NCBI RefSeq assembly: GCF_009829925.1
Contig: NZ_SNVJ01000013.1
Location: 62,001-126,000 of the forward strand
Direction of reading: 5' to 3'
Origin: Teichococcus coralli
GTDB taxonomy: Bacteria > Pseudomonadota > Alphaproteobacteria > Acetobacterales > Acetobacteraceae
Length of the DNA: 64,000 nucleotides
Shown here: piece by piece, positions 63,701 to 64,000 of the stretch
Numbering within the stretch: position 1 is the stretch's first letter
Layout of the letters: each line of letters opens with the position of its first letter
Notes under the pieces: generated by a model
Seen by the model: only the letters and a program-made list of their open reading frames with translations
The model's database searches: none
Told to the model about the DNA's origin: nothing
Made by a program: the position numbers and the translations under genes

Positions 63701-64000
63701 GCCGCTCGCTTCACCCTGCCGCGCCAGCCCCGGCAGGATGGCGAGTGCATCGCCGACTTCCTGCGCGACATCGAGGACGGGCCGGGCAAGCGCGACGTCA
63801 TCGGCCTGCAGGTCGTCACCGTCGGCCAGAAGGCCAGCGACGTGGCGCGCGAATGGTTCGAGGGCAACCGCTACCAGGACTACCTCTACCTGCACGGCCT
63901 TTCGGTGGAGATGGCCGAGGCGATGGCGGAATACGTCCACAAGCGCATCCGCGCCGAATGGGGCTTCGCCGCCGAGGACGAGCGCGACATGGAGAAGATG
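60701..64000 (+). CDS. metH: cobalamin-dependent methionine synthase, 3'-truncated by window end
   Basis: 1100 codons are visible, and the reading frame is open to the last base. Homocysteine-binding domain (LLCDGGMGSRVQAL; zinc Cys in LIGLNCATGP and LIGGCCGTSTPH), pterin-binding domain (SYFSIGERCNANGSKAWRER; LVIDSTETPVIEAAL; INSINFEDGEG), cobalamin cap and Rossmann domain with the axial-ligand motif D733-V-H735-D-I-G738, and the activation domain (PFWGARVM; QAIYGYWKCAGQGND). Probably under 100 residues are missing. Good GAAGGAAGG before the ATG at 60701. Probably controlled together with the ArsR-methyltransferase regulator. Confidence 0.97.
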   Translation, partial: MARPALLDALADRVLLCDGGMGSRVQALTLDVEKDYWGKENCTEVLNLARPDLVREIHRGYYEAGADMVLTNSFGGSPITLEEFELGSRAFEINRLSVELAREAAESFADGRDRWVIGDIGPGTKLPSLGHIDYDTLEAALTEQCRGLIAGGADALLTETNQDTLFIKAAVNAAKAALREAGKDVPIFVQVTVETTGTLLVGADIAAAATVVRALDVPLIGLNCATGPQEMAEHVRYLARNWPGLISCQPNAGLPELVDGRTHYPLAPQDMALWMERFVSEDGVNLIGGCCGTSTPHIQALDAMLRRVDGGRFRPAPVERRVHWVPQVASLYGATTLRQENSYFSIGERCNANGSKAWRERQAAHDWDGCVAMGREQVGEGSNSLDICTAFVGRDELAEMSEVVRRFTGSVNAPLVIDSTETPVIEAALKLHGGKPIINSINFEDGEGHATDRLRLAKKFGAAVIALTIDEVGMAKTAEDKLRIAERLVDFACNKHGLPQSDLLIDPLTFTIATGNEDDRKLGLWTLEGIRMIREKFPDIQIILGLSNISFGLNPAARHVLNSVFLDHAVKAGMTGAIVHVSKIKPLHAIPPEEVRVAEDLIFDRRSEGYDPLQKLLEIFAGRKAADAAAKQKAETVEGRLKDRIVDGDRKGLDAELQDALDKGIRPLDIINGILLDGMKVVGELFGAGKMQLPFVLQSAETMKAAVAFLEPHMEKIEGQEKGTIVLATVKGDVHDIGKNLVDIILTNNGYRVVNLGIKVPLNDMVAAVREHRANAIGMSGLLVKSTVVMKDNLEEMSRQGVEVPVLLGGAALTRNFVEDDCVRAYASGRVAYARDAFDGLHLMDKVMGNDFDGYLATVQQKREGKSRNAARTLGTADPRGFAPVDVNYARERRHRLTRDEPVPTPPFWGARVMEADPRAIVPFVNERSLYQFQWGFRKQGRSLEDFIGWAKQELRPVLKRMLALAEQERILRPQAIYGYWKCAGQGNDVILFEEDGVTEAARFTLPRQPRQDGECIADFLRDIEDGPGKRDVIGLQVVTVGQKASDVAREWFEGNRYQDYLYLHGLSVEMAEAMAEYVHKRIRAEWGFAAEDERDMEKM

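Overview
The window is a very GC-rich, gene-dense bacterial chromosome segment. The gene content (GumB/GumC-type exopolysaccharide export, BBP2 outer-membrane barrel, RmuC, PurH, PolA, an ArsR-methyltransferase regulator next to metH, argC behind a leaderless leader peptide) and the codon use suggest an alphaproteobacterium, most likely a Roseomonas-like member of the Acetobacteraceae. The taxon is an inference. I see no rRNA, tRNA, CRISPR array, transposase or phage gene.

Layout. 1-3188 (minus strand): an ECF sigma factor, its probable anti-sigma factor, a small periplasmic sensor-like protein, a NodT-type outer-membrane lipoprotein and the start of an RND membrane-fusion protein, a Cnr-like order of regulators followed by efflux genes. 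3448-30410: an exopolysaccharide locus. Its minus-strand operon (about 17388 to 3448) holds a Wzy-like polymerase, an aldo/keto reductase, a GMC oxidoreductase, a GT4 glycosyltransferase, a class II aldolase, a tandem nucleotidyltransferase, a GDPD-like protein, a membrane protein fused to a phosphoribulokinase/uridine-kinase domain, a HAD phosphatase, a GT-A-like protein and a Wzx-like flippase. Divergent from it is a Wzz/BY-kinase co-polymerase (GumC/ExoP type). Then follow a small Wza/GumB lipoprotein, a BBP2 barrel, a CDP-sugar module (RfbF, SDR, RmlC-like, COG4091-like), a GT2, a second flippase and the priming sugar transferase.

30967-52140: mostly housekeeping and stress genes: DUF2171, GH15 glucoamylase-like, RmuC, XRE/cupin regulator plus GNAT, purH, polA, a zf-CHCC protein, a ZIP transporter, an amidohydrolase, ferredoxin-NADP reductase, GNATs, YihY/BrkB, MscS, DUF1194, PRC-barrel and YetF. 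52361-57553: ExoD, a LysR regulator divergent from a PrpF/GalD-like tautomerase, a TctC-type binding protein and a PhnW-like transaminase. 58005-64000: argC, an uncharacterised CxCC protein, an ArsR-methyltransferase regulator, and metH running off the right end.

The most notable non-coding signals are: (1) a complete predicted arginine-responsive transcription attenuator in front of argC, with a 31-residue leader peptide carrying four consecutive Arg codons and an apparently leaderless start; (2) a dispersed family of about 140-355 bp intergenic elements with GGGGGA-GAATTC-type palindromes at both ends, in six copies and mainly between convergent genes; (3) a second GC-rich palindromic repeat family in four copies; (4) a perfect 9-bp inverted-repeat operator between the ArsR-methyltransferase/metH operon and a divergent gene with a CobW-like CxCC motif. 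The most unusual protein-level signal is the aldolase / kinase-fusion / tandem nucleotidyltransferase / HAD / GDPD set inside the polysaccharide operon, which looks like an uncharacterised route to an activated polyol or sugar.
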